Shown: in pieces, positions 45,557-55,801 of the stretch
Layout: each line of letters opens with the position of its first letter
Position numbering within the stretch: the first letter of the stretch is position 1
Assembly (NCBI GenBank): GCA_030706605.1
Contig: JAUZOE010000008.1
Location: 88,937 to 152,936 of the forward strand
Direction: 5' to 3'
Length of the DNA: 64,000 nt
Source of the DNA: Bacteroidota bacterium
GTDB lineage: Bacteria; Bacteroidota; Bacteroidia; Chitinophagales; Chitinophagaceae
Translations under genes and position numbers: made by a program
Notes under the pieces: generated by a model
The model's database searches: none
The model's input: only the letters and a program-made list of their open reading frames with translations
What the model was told of the DNA's origin: nothing

Positions 45557-45580
45557 CCTCCACAATCATTAGAGTGGAGG
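45557..45580. repeat. Stem-loop between permeases 5 and 6
   Basis: CCTCCAC (45557-45563) pairs with GTGGAGG (45574-45580) over a 10-nt loop, just after the stop of permease 5. No T tract follows. A second small GC-rich hairpin (CCTCC/GGAGG) lies near 45640-45652, close to the start of permease 6. They may tune mRNA stability or translation within the run. Confidence 0.45.
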
Positions 45581-45666
45581 GCATAATGAGATTCATAAAT
45601 ATGAACAACATTAAATTTATATAACTTTAAGATCTTCCCTCCTTTGGAGGAATAAAAGGAGTTTTT

Positions 45667-48048
45667 ATGATAAAAAATTATTTCAAAATTGCATTTCGGA
45701 ATCTTTGGCGGCATAAAGTTTTTTCCTTTATCAATATCATGGGATTAACTGTTGGCATGACTGCCTTCTTCCTTATATTTTTGTATGTAAAATTTGAACT
45801 GAGCTATGACTCATTTAATTCCAAAGCCGATAGAATTTACCGTATAGTCTGTGACATCAAAACGCCTACCGAAACCATAAATGCCAGTGGCCCCGCCTGG
45901 GCTGTAGCCCCTCACATAAAAGACGAATTTCCCGAAATAGAATCTTCGGTGAGAATTGACAATACAAGCCTTTTGGTACGCAGGGGCAATATAAAATTCC
46001 AGGAAGACAATGCCATCTTTGCCGACTCTGCTTTTTTTCACGTCTTCGATTATAAATTGATAAAAGGCAATCCGCAGACAGCACTCAAAAATAAATTCAG
46101 CATAGTCCTTACAAAAACGACCGCTAAAAAATATTTTGGCAATGAATATCCTGTTGGAAAAACCCTGATAGTTACTGATGGGAATAAAATTGCGACTGTA
46201 ACCGGCGTAATGCAGGACATGCCCGAAAATTCGCAAATAAAAGCGGACATGCTGGTGAGTATGAGTACCCTCACAGAAGAATTTAATAAAGGATTAAATG
46301 ACCAATGGGGGAATTATAGCGACCGGGCTTTTCTCTTATTAAAACCTGGTACTAATGCAAAAGCATTGCAGGCAAAGTTCCCGGCATTTTTAGAAAAGCG
46401 AAATGGTGACGAAATGAAAAAACTCCAGATGTACCCCACCTTACTTCTGGAACCTTTGAGAGATGTGTATCTCTATTCCACCCGTGATGGAAGCAAAACA
46501 GGAAACATTAATAATGTATATATTTTTACCATTGTCGCCCTGTTTATTTTGCTGATTGCCTGCTTCAACTTTGTAAATCTCACTACGGCGCGTTCTGCCG
46601 AAAGGGCGAAAGAAGTAGGAATACGAAAAGTGGTCGGTGCAGCGAGGGCTCAATTAGCACGGCAGTTTATAGGAGAAAGTATTATCATCTGTATCATAGC
46701 TTTTTTGTTGTCTGTACTGATACTTTCTTTGCTACTTCCCTTATTCAATCAACTGGCAGGTAAAATTGTCAGCCATAATATTTTCTCGCAACCCCAAAAT
46801 CTTTTGATACTTTTCGTCATTTCTATCGGGATTGGCATCCTGGCAGGGATATATCCTGCACTTGTTTTGTCATCATTTCAGCCAATTACTGTATTAAAAG
46901 GGCGCTTTGCTACAGGTGCAAAGGGTATTTTACTACGTAAAGGCCTGGTGGTAGCACAGTTCACCATTTCCATTGCTTTGATTATCGCCACTATTATAGT
47001 TTACAATCAGATGAATTTTATGCGTAGCCAGGATCTTGGTTTTAATAAAAATCAAAAACTGATTATTGATACGCATGGCGATTCCTCAAAACTTGTTTTT
47101 AAGCAAGAAGTAACAGGATTACCAGGGGTGATTTCTACCTCCATGGCTGGCAGTGTTCCCGGAGGTGGTAACCCCGGGGCTTATTCGCAAATTGAAAATA
47201 TAAAAGGCGATATGCAAATTGCGAATCTCGATCTCTATTTTGTTGACTTTGATTACATACCTCAATACCAGATGAAAATGCTTGCAGGACGGGCCTTTTC
47301 AAGAGATTTCCCAACAGATACCACGCAGGCCATGGTGGTGAATGAAGCAGCAATGAAAATGTTTGGATATAAAGACCCTCAGCAGATAATTGGTAAAAAA
47401 TTTGATCAATGGGGAAGAAAAGGGAATATCATAGGCGTTGTAAAAGACTTTCATTTTCGTTCACTCCAGGAAGTCATTAAACCACTTAGTATTCGGATTG
47501 AACCCAATGGTTGCGATCTTTTATCCGTAAATGTAAAACCTAAGAACCTGAAAGCCACTATTGCTGCTATAGGGAATCAATGGAAAACATTAATTCCTAA
47601 CCGACCCTTTAGTTATTATTTCCTGAACGATTTCTTTGATAAACAATATCGCAGCGAAGACAGGTTTGGAAGCCTGTTTTTAAACTTTGCTATATTGGCA
47701 ATTTTCATTTCCTGCCTGGGATTGCTGGGGCTTGCATCGTACAGTACCACACAGCGGACTAAAGAAATAGGCATCCGTAAAGTAATGGGCGCGTCCGTTG
47801 CCAATGTGCTTAATTTATTATCAAAAGAATTTTTAAAATTAGTAGCCATCTCATTTTTGATTGCCGCACCCATAGCCTGGTATTTTATGCATGAATGGTT
47901 GCAGGGCTTTGCCTACAGAACCGATATTTACTGGTGGGTATTCGCAATTGCAGGCGCATTGGCATTATTAATAGCATTGCTTACAATCAGTTTCCTGGCA
48001 ATAAAAGCAGCAATCGCCAACCCGGTAAAGAGTTTGAGAACGGAATAA
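45667..48048 (+). CDS. FtsX/MacB-type ABC permease 6 of run A
   Basis: The protein has 793 residues. It starts MIKNYFKIAFRNLWRHKVFS; helix 1 is in INIMGLTVGMTAFFLIFLYV. The FtsX blocks are NLTTARSAERAKEVGIRKVV and TQRTKEIGIRKVMGASV, and the end is NPVKSLRTE. The untranslated stretch before it is the longest in the run apart from that of permease 5 (112 bp) and includes an AAAGGAG sequence directly before the ATG, unusually close to a classical ribosome-binding site for this phylum. Confidence 0.92.
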   Translation: MIKNYFKIAFRNLWRHKVFSFINIMGLTVGMTAFFLIFLYVKFELSYDSFNSKADRIYRIVCDIKTPTETINASGPAWAVAPHIKDEFPEIESSVRIDNTSLLVRRGNIKFQEDNAIFADSAFFHVFDYKLIKGNPQTALKNKFSIVLTKTTAKKYFGNEYPVGKTLIVTDGNKIATVTGVMQDMPENSQIKADMLVSMSTLTEEFNKGLNDQWGNYSDRAFLLLKPGTNAKALQAKFPAFLEKRNGDEMKKLQMYPTLLLEPLRDVYLYSTRDGSKTGNINNVYIFTIVALFILLIACFNFVNLTTARSAERAKEVGIRKVVGAARAQLARQFIGESIIICIIAFLLSVLILSLLLPLFNQLAGKIVSHNIFSQPQNLLILFVISIGIGILAGIYPALVLSSFQPITVLKGRFATGAKGILLRKGLVVAQFTISIALIIATIIVYNQMNFMRSQDLGFNKNQKLIIDTHGDSSKLVFKQEVTGLPGVISTSMAGSVPGGGNPGAYSQIENIKGDMQIANLDLYFVDFDYIPQYQMKMLAGRAFSRDFPTDTTQAMVVNEAAMKMFGYKDPQQIIGKKFDQWGRKGNIIGVVKDFHFRSLQEVIKPLSIRIEPNGCDLLSVNVKPKNLKATIAAIGNQWKTLIPNRPFSYYFLNDFFDKQYRSEDRFGSLFLNFAILAIFISCLGLLGLASYSTTQRTKEIGIRKVMGASVANVLNLLSKEFLKLVAISFLIAAPIAWYFMHEWLQGFAYRTDIYWWVFAIAGALALLIALLTISFLAIKAAIANPVKSLRTE

Positions 48049-48098
48049 AATCTAACTAGTAGTTAATTGCCAACAACTATTGGCTCTAAATAAAAAAT

Positions 48099-50498
48099 AT
48101 GTTTAAAAATTATTTCAAAACCGCCTGGCGAAACTTATGGAAAAATAAGATATATTCTTCCATAAATATTATTGGACTTGCTATCGGAATAGCGGCCTGC
48201 GTCATCATCCTTCTATTTGTCTCTTACGAAAGAAGTTTTGACAATTTTAATAAGAAAAATATTTACCGGTTGAATGAAGTGCAAAAGTTTGAAGGTATGG
48301 TAGCCGCTCAGAAAGTTGCGTTGAGCATGTTTCCAATGGCTCCCACACTTAAGGCAGAATTTCCTGAAATAACCAATTACACGAGGATCAGTGCAGCGGA
48401 TAATACGCCATTAACTCATGGAGATAAAAAAGTTTTTATTAAAAGAATATGCTTTATTGATTCCACCTTCCTCAATATGTTCGATTTCAAACTCCTTAAT
48501 GGCGACAGGAAATCTGTTTTGCAAAAGAAGAATAGTATTGTGTTGACGAAGGCCACAGCAGAAATGTTTTTTGGCAAAGAAGATCCCATCGGCAAAGTGC
48601 TGGTGAATTATGACCATGATACAACAACACTCCTGGTAACCGGTGTTCTTGATAATGTTCCTCAAAATTCTCAACTGCAATTTGATGCACTCATACCCAT
48701 CAGTACGATTGAAAGACCTGATTGGATGAATAACTGGGGTGGTAATTGGCTTAACACATACCTGGAACTGGCACCTAATACAAATACTGCAGCGTTGGAA
48801 AAGAAATTTCCGGATTATCTTAAAAGACATATGTCTGACGATAACTGGAAACATTATGAATTGTTCCTGTTACCGCTAAAAAAAGTGCATGGAAGTGCTA
48901 CCAATATTGGTCTCGACAAATTCAATTATCGGCAATTTGATGAGGGCTACACCAAACTCTTCTTTATTATCGCTTTAATTGTTTTACTCATTGCCTGTAT
49001 CAATTTCATGAACCTTTCCACCGCCCGTTCTGCCGAGAGAGCAAGGGAAGTAGGCGTAAGAAAATCAATAGGAGCATTTAGATGGCAATTGGCGCTGCAG
49101 TTTATTAGTGAATCTGTTGTCCTTTCATTTATTGCGATGGCGATTGCTGCACTACTCGTAGTTATTTTTTTACCGGCGGTAAATCATTTGAGTCAACGGG
49201 AACTTACCTTTCCATTATTTACCAACTGGAAACTTTTTCTTTCTATTGTGCTTGGCTCCGTTGTTCTTGGGGTGATAACAGGTATATATCCTGCTGTTTA
49301 TTTATCATCATTCCGCCCTGTAAAAGTGTTAAAAGGCTCTGTGCAGACAGGCAGAAATAAGAGTATGCTAAGAAACGTATTAGTTGTCGGACAATTTGCA
49401 TCTGCCATTTTCCTCATCATCGCCACCACTTTTGCATTAAAGCAGTTATATTATATGAAGAACCGGCCTACAGGCTTTGATCGCGAACAGGTAGTGAATG
49501 TGCGATTGCAGAATCGCACTTCAGATAAGTATGACATTCTCAAAAAAGATTTGCTACAAAATACTTTAGTTACAGGTGTTACCGCTTCACAGGACATACT
49601 GGGTAGTCACCTGGATCAGTCAGGCATTCAATTTAAAGGCAATGGGCCCATCAGGCACCTTACCTCAACACGCCTGATTGTAGACCCGGACTATCTCAAA
49701 CTTTATAAAATACCATTGGTGGCAGGAAGAAATTTTTCCTCGGATAAATCTGCAAACGGAAAAGAATATATTATTAATGAAATGCTGGCAAAAGAATTAT
49801 TAAAAGACGATTCTTCCAAATCAGATATTTCATCATTACTGGATAAACAATTTGGCTTTGATTCGCTTGGGCATATAGTGGGCATAGCAAGAGATTTCAA
49901 TTTTAATTCTTTGCACAGCAAGATCGAAACTATGTTCATGTTTAACCAAAAGGATTGGGGGTATGGCGATATGTCCGTTAAAATAAATGGCGACAGGCAA
50001 AAAGAAGCTCTTGCATTTATCCAATCTGTATGGAAAAAAGATTGCCCCGATACGCCTTTTGATTACCAGTTTCTCGACGATCATTTTGAAGATATCTATC
50101 GTTCTGATTCACAAATAAGCACTATTGTTGGAACGTTGGCAATTTTAGCCATCATCATTTCCTGTTTGGGTTTGTTCGGGTTGGCATCTTATGCTGCTGA
50201 GAGAAGAACAAAAGAAGTAGGGATCAGGAAAGTGTTGGGAGCATCTTTACAAAACCTTGTACTTATGCTTTCAAAAGACTTCTTGAAATATGTATTAATA
50301 GCTGCATTAATTGCATTGCCGCTTGCATGGTTCAGTGTTCATAAATGGTTACAGGATTATGCATACAGAATCAATATAAGCTGGTGGATATTTCTTTTAG
50401 CAGTTTTGGCTGCTGTGTTGATCGCATTTCTCACCATAAGCTTCCAGGCAATAAAAGCAGCAATAGCAAACCCGGTGAAGAGTTTGAGAACAGAATAA
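48099..50498 (+). CDS. FtsX/MacB-type ABC permease 7 of run A
   Basis: The protein has 799 residues and is the last of the first run. Helix 1 is in INIIGLAIGIAACVIILLFV. The FtsX blocks are NLSTARSAERAREVGVRKSI and ERRTKEVGIRKVLGASL, with the common end NPVKSLRTE. The first 26 bases of the gene are identical to those of permease 1. A convergent TlpA-like gene ends 46 bp downstream; that spacer is T-rich but I see no clear terminator hairpin. Confidence 0.92.
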   Translation: MFKNYFKTAWRNLWKNKIYSSINIIGLAIGIAACVIILLFVSYERSFDNFNKKNIYRLNEVQKFEGMVAAQKVALSMFPMAPTLKAEFPEITNYTRISAADNTPLTHGDKKVFIKRICFIDSTFLNMFDFKLLNGDRKSVLQKKNSIVLTKATAEMFFGKEDPIGKVLVNYDHDTTTLLVTGVLDNVPQNSQLQFDALIPISTIERPDWMNNWGGNWLNTYLELAPNTNTAALEKKFPDYLKRHMSDDNWKHYELFLLPLKKVHGSATNIGLDKFNYRQFDEGYTKLFFIIALIVLLIACINFMNLSTARSAERAREVGVRKSIGAFRWQLALQFISESVVLSFIAMAIAALLVVIFLPAVNHLSQRELTFPLFTNWKLFLSIVLGSVVLGVITGIYPAVYLSSFRPVKVLKGSVQTGRNKSMLRNVLVVGQFASAIFLIIATTFALKQLYYMKNRPTGFDREQVVNVRLQNRTSDKYDILKKDLLQNTLVTGVTASQDILGSHLDQSGIQFKGNGPIRHLTSTRLIVDPDYLKLYKIPLVAGRNFSSDKSANGKEYIINEMLAKELLKDDSSKSDISSLLDKQFGFDSLGHIVGIARDFNFNSLHSKIETMFMFNQKDWGYGDMSVKINGDRQKEALAFIQSVWKKDCPDTPFDYQFLDDHFEDIYRSDSQISTIVGTLAILAIIISCLGLFGLASYAAERRTKEVGIRKVLGASLQNLVLMLSKDFLKYVLIAALIALPLAWFSVHKWLQDYAYRINISWWIFLLAVLAAVLIAFLTISFQAIKAAIANPVKSLRTE

Positions 50499-50544
50499 AT
50501 TGATTTTATATTTTTATATTTTTTCGAAGACCCAAAATATTTGA

Positions 50545-51123
50545 TTATAACTCTTTCAATTGCCTTATAAATGCATCTGTGTTATACCCGGCTATACCTT
50601 CATGTTTCAATACCACTTTGCCTTCTTTGTTAATAACGACGGTGGTGGGTAACGTACCGCTGAAGATTTGGTCAGGAACACTGCCTTGCTGGTTATAAAA
50701 TGGAATAGCTAATTGTTTTCCATGAAGATAATTGATTCCTTTTACGGGATCTTCATCTTCATTGATAAAAAGAAAAATAACATTTTTATCATTCCTGAGT
50801 TTCAGGTACAACTTATTGAGAGAAGCCATTTCAGCCCTGCATGGCGGGCACCAGGAAGCCCAAAAGTTTACAAATACAACTTTGCCTTTTAATGTGGCTG
50901 TTGAAGTTATGATTCCATTGGAATCGGCAAATGAAAAGACAGCAGCTTCAGGTAAATCTTTTTGTGTGCCTTTTATTTCTGTATTAAATAAGCCTGTCGA
51001 AATCAGTTTTTGCAAAACCCAGGCTTTAGCATCTGCACTTAGAATAATTGTGATTAAAAGCCCTCCGAAGATTATGCTAAACCAATTTTTCTTTAGGTTG
51101 ATATATAGTTTTTGATAGCTCAT
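50545..51123 (-). CDS. TlpA/ResA-like membrane-anchored thioredoxin
   Basis: I prefer the ATG at 51123 (192 residues, MSYQKLYINLKKNWF) over an upstream in-frame ATG at 51174, because a membrane anchor (about residues 13-31) then lies at the usual place. The thioredoxin-like domain holds FVNFWASWCPPCRAEMA with redox cysteines C92 and C95, a cis-proline region GTLPTTVVINKEG and the end GYNTDAFIRQLKEL. Such proteins reduce or resolve disulphides in the periplasm. About 250 bp separate it from the outer-membrane protein gene upstream, so it may be its own unit. Confidence 0.9.
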   Translation of the reverse strand: MSYQKLYINLKKNWFSIIFGGLLITIILSADAKAWVLQKLISTGLFNTEIKGTQKDLPEAAVFSFADSNGIITSTATLKGKVVFVNFWASWCPPCRAEMASLNKLYLKLRNDKNVIFLFINEDEDPVKGINYLHGKQLAIPFYNQQGSVPDQIFSGTLPTTVVINKEGKVVLKHEGIAGYNTDAFIRQLKEL

Positions 51124-51374
51124 AAATTTATAATTTGATGGCTCTAATTCATTTTGGAATAATGAACATAACAATTTTTAAATAAAACCGTTTTTGGTCC
51201 CTTTAAACAAGTCTTAATATAACGGGCCATTCATAAAAATTTTGAAGAACTGCTAAACGCCTTGTAAAATAAGAATCGCGAGTATAAAGATAGTGAAAGG
51301 TTACCATGAGAAAATATTAGTAAACAATAGTACCGTTGAGAAAACCGTTGTCCCTACTAAAACCCATTATTTCA

Positions 51375-52586
51375 TCAAAAGCTCCACTTAAATCTTAAAA
51401 ACAGTACCTTTCCATAATTGCTGTATAAACTTTGTTTTCCTCCAAAAAACAACTGTCCGCCGGTCAACAGTTCTATAGTGTTGGTTAAAGAGAAAGTAAA
51501 AAACGGGCCTATAAAAAATGAGCCATCAGCAGGCGTATAAATACCGGAAAAATCGCCGCGTATCAAAGGATTGAACTGATAAGCTGCTTCAGCAAATAAT
51601 GAATGACGCGCCGGAGAAAGCGACTTTGCAGATACATTAATAAGAAAAAAACTGGGGCTAAGGTTGTCTCCTTTTAATAATCCTGAACTGTTCAGTAGAT
51701 AGGCACCATGCAGGTACAAACTGTTTGGAAATGTATAATTGACTCCAAGCGAAGCAGAAATAACGGTATTGGATAACTGAAAATTTTTGCGTGGTATAAA
51801 AGCTGATATTTCACCATTAAAACCCGCCTGCCCCAGTACACCCGACCAACCACCTCCAAGGACGTAGTCTGTGTTAACAATGCCTGCAAGCGCCTGTATA
51901 TCATAACTGCCTTTTGTAAAACGATAGAGTCCCGCCGCAATTGTTTCATTTGCATTCCTTCCTGGTTTATATGCTATCTCTGCTGAAGACGTACTATTGA
52001 GATAATATTGAACCCTTACTGCATCAGTTCCCGGCCGTTCTTCGTAATCAAAATCAAAATAAGAATAAGCATTAAAAATATCATTCGGGTTCCACACCAG
52101 GTTCAATCCCCAATTGATGCGTTGCCGCCCGGCAGTAATTTCCCATTTACCATGGGTATAATCTACTGAAGCCCGGTCAATAGTTGAGTTCAATAAAAAA
52201 GAGGGTCCTTTCGCAATCGTTTTTGAAAGATCAAAATATCCATCATTACTATTTTGTAACAACGCATCCTGGATAGATAAAGCTGCTGAGTCGCCATAAA
52301 AGAACCGGTTCCGTATACCAAGATGAAACTTCCAGGCACTGTCATGAAACCAACGCACATCTACCCTATTGTGCACCAGGTTTTCCAATGTCCATTTTTT
52401 ATTGATGTCGACAAATTGAGTGGTTTGCAAATCTTTTAAATAGCCATTAACAGACCAATGAGATTTTTTTTCAGTATTGATTATAGCGTTGCTTGTTGTA
52501 TCCTGCGCATTGCCCGGTTGGGCAATTGCCAGGAAAAGCAGGAGCGCACATCCGGCTATTAATATTTTAACTATTGATGCTTTCAT
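51375..52586 (-). CDS. Outer-membrane beta-barrel protein of the LolCDE-like module
   Basis: The protein has 403 residues with a signal peptide ending GNAQ (about 28). It is rich in alternating aromatic and polar strands (ITAGRQRINWGLNLVWNPND, RADFSG-type turns) and ends KVLFLRFKWSF with the terminal phenylalanine expected for barrel insertion. The family is porin-like (alginate export/DUF1302 style); the substrate is unknown. Its ATG overlaps the end of the ATPase gene by 20 bp, so it is translationally tied to the ABC transporter. It may be the outer-membrane partner or client of that transporter. Confidence 0.78.
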   Translation of the reverse strand: MKASIVKILIAGCALLLFLAIAQPGNAQDTTSNAIINTEKKSHWSVNGYLKDLQTTQFVDINKKWTLENLVHNRVDVRWFHDSAWKFHLGIRNRFFYGDSAALSIQDALLQNSNDGYFDLSKTIAKGPSFLLNSTIDRASVDYTHGKWEITAGRQRINWGLNLVWNPNDIFNAYSYFDFDYEERPGTDAVRVQYYLNSTSSAEIAYKPGRNANETIAAGLYRFTKGSYDIQALAGIVNTDYVLGGGWSGVLGQAGFNGEISAFIPRKNFQLSNTVISASLGVNYTFPNSLYLHGAYLLNSSGLLKGDNLSPSFFLINVSAKSLSPARHSLFAEAAYQFNPLIRGDFSGIYTPADGSFFIGPFFTFSLTNTIELLTGGQLFFGGKQSLYSNYGKVLFLRFKWSF

Positions 52587-53277
52587 GAGTGGCTTTCAAT
52601 TTAGTATCGCTGATCACTTTTCCATCTTCCAAAGTAATGATGCGCCTTGCTTTGTCCATTACACGCTGGTCATGTGTTGAAAAAATAAAAGTAACCTGCT
52701 CCTTCTCATTCAGTGTGGCCATTAGATCCAATAAGGTATCGGTTGATTTGGAATCCAGGTTGGCAGTGGGTTCATCTGCAAGAATGAATTTGGGCTTGGA
52801 TACAAGCGCTCTTGCAACAGCCACCCGCTGCTGCTGCCCACCAGATAAATATTTAGGTCGCACATTTATTTTATCTTCCATACCCATTGCGGTAAGAAGG
52901 TAATTTACACGATCAGCTATGTCTTTTTTATTCCGGTGTTGGAGTTCCATAATGAATTCAACATTCTCTTTTACAGTAAGCACTGGTATGAGATTATAAG
53001 CCTGAAAGATAAAACCGACATGATGCAACCTGAAATCAGTTAATGCTCCCCGGTTCATCTGAGTGATATCTTCATTTTCTATAATTACACTACCGGAAGT
53101 TGGTTGATCCAGTCCGCCCATCATATTCAACAGGGTGGTTTTGCCGCAACCTGAAGGCCCCACGATAGCTGTAAATTCTCCTTTTTCAAACTCAAGATTG
53201 ATGCCGTTTAATGCATGCACCGGCACCATCGTTTCATTATAGGTTTTCGTCAGATTTTTAATTTCAATTACTGGCAT
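52567..53277 (-). CDS. LolD-type ABC transporter ATPase
   Basis: I chose the ATG at 53277 (236 residues, MPVIEIKNLTKTY), three codons inside the longest frame, because it gives the standard start. Walker A is GPSGCGKTT, the signature LSGGQQQRVAVARA, Walker B FILADEPTANLDS and the H-loop STHDQRV. It is followed at once by the outer-membrane protein and preceded, 35 bp upstream, by two half-size FtsX permeases. Together they form a complete LolCDE-like transporter, separate from the plus-strand permease runs. Confidence 0.95.
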   Translation of the reverse strand: MPVIEIKNLTKTYNETMVPVHALNGINLEFEKGEFTAIVGPSGCGKTTLLNMMGGLDQPTSGSVIIENEDITQMNRGALTDFRLHHVGFIFQAYNLIPVLTVKENVEFIMELQHRNKKDIADRVNYLLTAMGMEDKINVRPKYLSGGQQQRVAVARALVSKPKFILADEPTANLDSKSTDTLLDLMATLNEKEQVTFIFSTHDQRVMDKARRIITLEDGKVISDTKLKATHESINS

Positions 53278-53311
53278 AAAAAACATTTAAAAAAATTAAA
53301 ATTTATTTCGA

Positions 53312-54529
53312 TCAATCACCCCTAACAGCTTCGGCCGGCTTCAACCGCACTGCCCGTCTTGCCGGGAACAGGCCCGCAATAATGGCAATAATAATTACCA
53401 TAATGGCTAGCATGATATAAAAGTTAACACCAAGTGTAGGGTAAACAATACTGCTATACCCAAATGCATTGAACCCTTCTGCTATAATAGAAAGGTTAAT
53501 ACCATAATGCCCGAAAAATGATATACTGGCAATGCTAACAATCACTCCTATTATTGCTCCTGTCAGTGAAAGAAAAATAGTTTCCAGCATGATCATGCCA
53601 AACACCTTGGAAGGTTTCATTCCGATAGATAAAAGCATTCCAATTTCACGGGTACGATCCATCACTGCCATCAACATAGTATTGATAATCCCAAATGCCA
53701 ACGCGATCAGTATGATACCTACAAAAATGAGCGTAAACTGGATCATCGTTCCTGAAAGGATCTGGAGCATAGGTGATAATTGTATCCACGACTGTACCTG
53801 CATTCCACTAAACTGCTTTTGAATTGTTGTTGCTACCTTTTTGGTATCATCATTGTTGTTCAACAGCACGGTAATGATTGAGGCAGCATCGGGAGGAAAC
53901 CCTACCAGTTGCTGAATGTCTTTATTGCGAACAAAAATCATTTGCTTATCAAATTCGCTGTCGTGAGTCCGAAAAATACCGGTTACTTTAAATGCGCCAT
54001 AAACAATATCGCCTGTGGTAGTCTGTAAAGTCAATACAATGCGGGAATGTAGCTTCACTTTTAATTTATCAGCAAGTTGTTGACCAATTACCACCTGGTT
54101 TGTCCTGTCGCTTTTGAAGTAATCACCTTGTATCAATAACTTAGAAAGATCACTCACTTTTTCCTGGTCTGACGGTTGAATACCATTAACCATGATACCT
54201 GATGAACCGGAAGCCGTAGAAGCCATTGCAGGCAACTGGATAATTGCAGATACTCCTTCAACGGCGGAATTTGTTTTTATAGCCGCAATTATACGATCTG
54301 CGTCTTTTACCTGCATCTGCATATCGTGGTTCAATAAAAAACCTGGCTGGTTCAATTGTATATGCCCCGTTTCGGTATGAATAACCGAGTAGATCTGTTG
54401 CGCTGCCATCCCCTGCATAAAAGCGTCTGAAAAAATACCGCCCCATAAACCAAGCGCCACAGCAATAATAATTACCAGGCTTCGTGTTTTATTACGCCAT
54501 ACATTTCTCCAGGCTATTTGTATCAGCAT
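53312..54529 (-). CDS. LolC/E-like FtsX permease
   Basis: The protein has 405 residues, the normal single size, with one N-terminal helix (LVIIIAVALGLWGGIF, about 17-32), a large periplasmic MacB_PCD domain (about 45-250) and three C-terminal helices. The FtsX motif is MDRTREIGMLLSIGMKPSKV (about 290-309), and it ends RRAVRLKPAEAVRGD, as LolC/E proteins do. It lies 4 bp from the partner permease gene and 35 bp before the ATPase. It probably forms a heterodimer with that partner. Confidence 0.93.
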   Translation of the reverse strand: MLIQIAWRNVWRNKTRSLVIIIAVALGLWGGIFSDAFMQGMAAQQIYSVIHTETGHIQLNQPGFLLNHDMQMQVKDADRIIAAIKTNSAVEGVSAIIQLPAMASTASGSSGIMVNGIQPSDQEKVSDLSKLLIQGDYFKSDRTNQVVIGQQLADKLKVKLHSRIVLTLQTTTGDIVYGAFKVTGIFRTHDSEFDKQMIFVRNKDIQQLVGFPPDAASIITVLLNNNDDTKKVATTIQKQFSGMQVQSWIQLSPMLQILSGTMIQFTLIFVGIILIALAFGIINTMLMAVMDRTREIGMLLSIGMKPSKVFGMIMLETIFLSLTGAIIGVIVSIASISFFGHYGINLSIIAEGFNAFGYSSIVYPTLGVNFYIMLAIMVIIIAIIAGLFPARRAVRLKPAEAVRGD

Positions 54530-54533
54530 AGCA

Positions 54534-55760
54534 TTATTGTTTTAAAGTTTCAGCAATCCTGAACCGGTTGATATACCATAAAGGATAAACCACTGATATA
54601 ATAGCAATACCCAAAACAGTTAAACCCTGGTACAGGAAAATATATGGATCGAGTGACGCCGGCATGATAGGCTCAATACCAAACTGCTGGTAGGTTTGCG
54701 CCGTTGCCCCCGTTAATAAAATGGGATGCCGGTGCAGGTAGGCAAGTACAGGAAATATTAATAAGCTGCCTGAAAGTATTCCCAGCAAACCAATCAAAAC
54801 GGTTTCGAAAATGATGATAACGGTAAGCCTTACACGATGCATGCCAATAGCAATCATTACTGCAAATTCTTTCTTTCTTTCCAATGTCATCATAAGGATG
54901 GTACCAAACACACCAAAGGCAACTACCATATATAATATACCCAGCATTATGATACCGCCGGCGTTATCACCCTGTATTTCCTGTACAAGACTTTTGTTCA
55001 TTGCAGGCCATTGCATCACTTCCCGGGTACTATCAAGTGAATGTTTTAGGAAAAGAGTAGTTGAGTTAATGTCATCCGGTTGCCTGAGCATAATGCTGAT
55101 AGAAGTGAGTCGGTCCGGCGCTCCAAAAAGTGCCTGGGCATCCGGCAGGTACAGATATACCAGCGAATTGTTGAGCTGCTCCAGCGGAAAATGAAAAATT
55201 CCTTGTATCGGGTATTGACCTGCTGCAGTAGTTCCATGGTAACCCTGGCCAAGCAACACCAATGTATCACCTAGTTTCAATTGGAGGTATTTGGCAAGTC
55301 CGTCGCCAATCAATATTCCCTGGCCGATGTTGTTGGTAAAATATTTACCCTGGGTGATTTTTCCTGCCACATTATTCATACTATCTTCTTTCCGGGGAGC
55401 GATGCCGATTACTTCCACCCCTTTAGTATGTGGGCCGGAAGAAGCAAGCGCAAACGACTCAAGCTTGGGCACTGCTAAAGAAATATTCTTCTCCTTTTTT
55501 AAAGCTTGCTCCAGAGAAGTGCCCGGCACAAAAGTGTTGTTGATCGATTGATCATCCCAATACCCCTTTGCATGCACCTGTATATAACCGGTAGAGAAGC
55601 GCACCGCATTGCCTATCATATTTCCGTATACTCCTTTCTGGAAAGAACGGATTGCAATGGCCAACACAACGGCCATAAACACAGAAGCCAAAGTAATCAG
55701 GGTTCTGCGGCGGTTGCGCCATAAATTTCGCCAGGCCAGTTTAAAAGATTGTTGCATCAA
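54534..55760 (-). CDS. LolC/E-like FtsX permease (partner)
   Basis: The protein has 408 residues. It starts MMQQSFKLAWRNLWRNRRRT and has helix 1 at about 22-40, a periplasmic domain to about 270, and three helices at the end. The motif LERKKEFAVMIAIGMHRVRL (about 290) replaces the TREIGMLLSIGM of its partner, and the C-terminus is NRFRIAETLKQ. The two are distant paralogues, as expected for a heterodimeric transporter. The LolA-like gene ends 41 bp upstream of it in the same transcript. Confidence 0.93.
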   Translation of the reverse strand: MMQQSFKLAWRNLWRNRRRTLITLASVFMAVVLAIAIRSFQKGVYGNMIGNAVRFSTGYIQVHAKGYWDDQSINNTFVPGTSLEQALKKEKNISLAVPKLESFALASSGPHTKGVEVIGIAPRKEDSMNNVAGKITQGKYFTNNIGQGILIGDGLAKYLQLKLGDTLVLLGQGYHGTTAAGQYPIQGIFHFPLEQLNNSLVYLYLPDAQALFGAPDRLTSISIMLRQPDDINSTTLFLKHSLDSTREVMQWPAMNKSLVQEIQGDNAGGIIMLGILYMVVAFGVFGTILMMTLERKKEFAVMIAIGMHRVRLTVIIIFETVLIGLLGILSGSLLIFPVLAYLHRHPILLTGATAQTYQQFGIEPIMPASLDPYIFLYQGLTVLGIAIISVVYPLWYINRFRIAETLKQ

Positions 55761-55801
55761 AAAATAATTTCACTATTCAAATACCATTCATTGAAATAAT
55801 A

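Noticed and set aside
45811..46236. 141-codon open frame on the minus strand inside permease 6
   Set aside because: It is fully antisense to a strongly conserved permease, has no family resemblance and no start context. Long antisense frames recur at the same place in other permease genes.
48411..48854. 147-codon open frame on the minus strand inside permease 7
   Set aside because: It is antisense to the first periplasmic domain of a clear gene, with composition of a shadow frame and no domain.
51124..51374. Possible small gene or RNA between the TlpA-like and outer-membrane protein genes
   Set aside because: No frame with coding character and no clear stem-loop; I see only untranslated sequence.
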